Positions 5,821 through 5,975 of a stretch of 5,975 nt of DNA are shown here, piece after piece. Origin of the DNA: Alphaproteobacteria bacterium (lineage in GTDB: Bacteria; Pseudomonadota; Alphaproteobacteria; Rhodobacterales; Rhodobacteraceae); the NCBI GenBank assembly GCA_030424705.1, contig JAUHWJ010000142.1:1-5975 (forward strand), in the 5' to 3' direction. The notes beneath the pieces were generated by a model that did no database searches, had not been told where the DNA came from, and was given only the letters and a program-made list of their open reading frames with translations. Both the position numbers and the translations under genes were made by a program. Numbering within the stretch: position 1 is the stretch's first letter; each line of letters opens with the position of its first letter.

Positions 5821-5975
5821 GTCCGAGGGTCGGTCAGAATTACGTCTTATTATCAAACGGATGGCCAATGGATTTGTCGATTTTCCGCCTCGGGGAGGAT
5901 CGCTTGCGTTCCGATCGCCTCACGGGAGAGGATTCGGGCGCGCGACTGTCGGATTGTCGCACCCATCCGAAATAG
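5821..5975. other. Right-edge region with no supported gene
   Basis: GC content drops at about 5836-5860 (AATTACGTCTTATTATCAAA), which contains a -10-like TATTAT (5848-5853) but no fitting -35. Two overlapping ATGs follow. The one at 5868 gives a 35-residue peptide (MDLSIFRLGEDRLR...) ending at the TAG at 5973-5975. The one at 5861 gives MANGFVDFPPRGG..., open to the edge. Neither has a Shine-Dalgarno, and third-position GC is well below that of the real genes here. On the minus strand a frame from the edge ends at 5839 with KIDKSIGHPFDNKT; it could be the tail of a converging gene but I do not recognise it. Confidence 0.3.

Noticed and set aside
1..5975. tRNA, rRNA, riboswitch or CRISPR array
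   Set aside because: I found no cloverleaf-like or rRNA sequence, no conserved riboswitch core, and no regularly spaced direct repeats by reading both strands. A covariance-model search would be needed to exclude small RNAs.

Overview
The window is high-GC DNA with strong G/C preference at third codon positions. The gene families (an iron-sulfur bacterial photolyase, an ammonium-transporter/chemoreceptor fusion, a VPLPA-CTERM-like surface protein and an alphaproteobacterial-style pyrB N-terminus) suggest an alphaproteobacterium, most likely Rhodobacterales or a relative. This assignment is inferred from family distribution and was not confirmed by any search.

Layout, left to right. At the left edge the minus strand carries the first 17 codons of an aspartate carbamoyltransferase gene (pyrB), with a TTG start and a well-placed GGAG. 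It runs out of the window. A 95-bp GC-rich gap separates it from a divergent plus-strand gene (148-1671) for a FeS-BCP/CryB-type (6-4) photolyase with all four cluster cysteines. Between this gene and the next (1672-2142) lies a frameshifted, truncated N-terminal remnant of a 2-keto-4-pentenoate hydratase (MhpD-family) gene on the minus strand, followed by an AT-rich promoter-like stretch and a 12-bp palindrome that overlaps the next ribosome binding site.

The central gene (2143-4350) is the most notable. It encodes a complete Amt/Rh-type ammonium channel domain, with both pore histidines and the phenylalanine gate, fused through HAMP-like modules to a short chemoreceptor (MCP) signalling hairpin. 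It is best read as a membrane ammonium sensor for taxis or a related CheA-type output. Directly downstream (about 4415-4544) is the decayed right end of an IS66-family insertion sequence: the last codons of its transposase and a plausible terminal inverted repeat. An unassigned stretch and a short AT-rich leader follow, then a secreted protein of 284 residues with a VPLPA-CTERM-like exosortase sorting tail (4758-5612).

The last 360 bases hold no gene I can support. They contain a GC-rich hairpin, an 18-bp alternating pyrimidine-purine tract, and a short lower-GC stretch with only marginal reading frames.

The genes do not form a single operon. Each intact plus-strand gene is separated from the next by several hundred bases, and two of those gaps contain remnants of broken genes, so the window looks like a chromosomal region that has been rearranged repeatedly. 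The main biological lead is the Amt-HAMP-MCP fusion, whose tip deviates from the chemoreceptor consensus.
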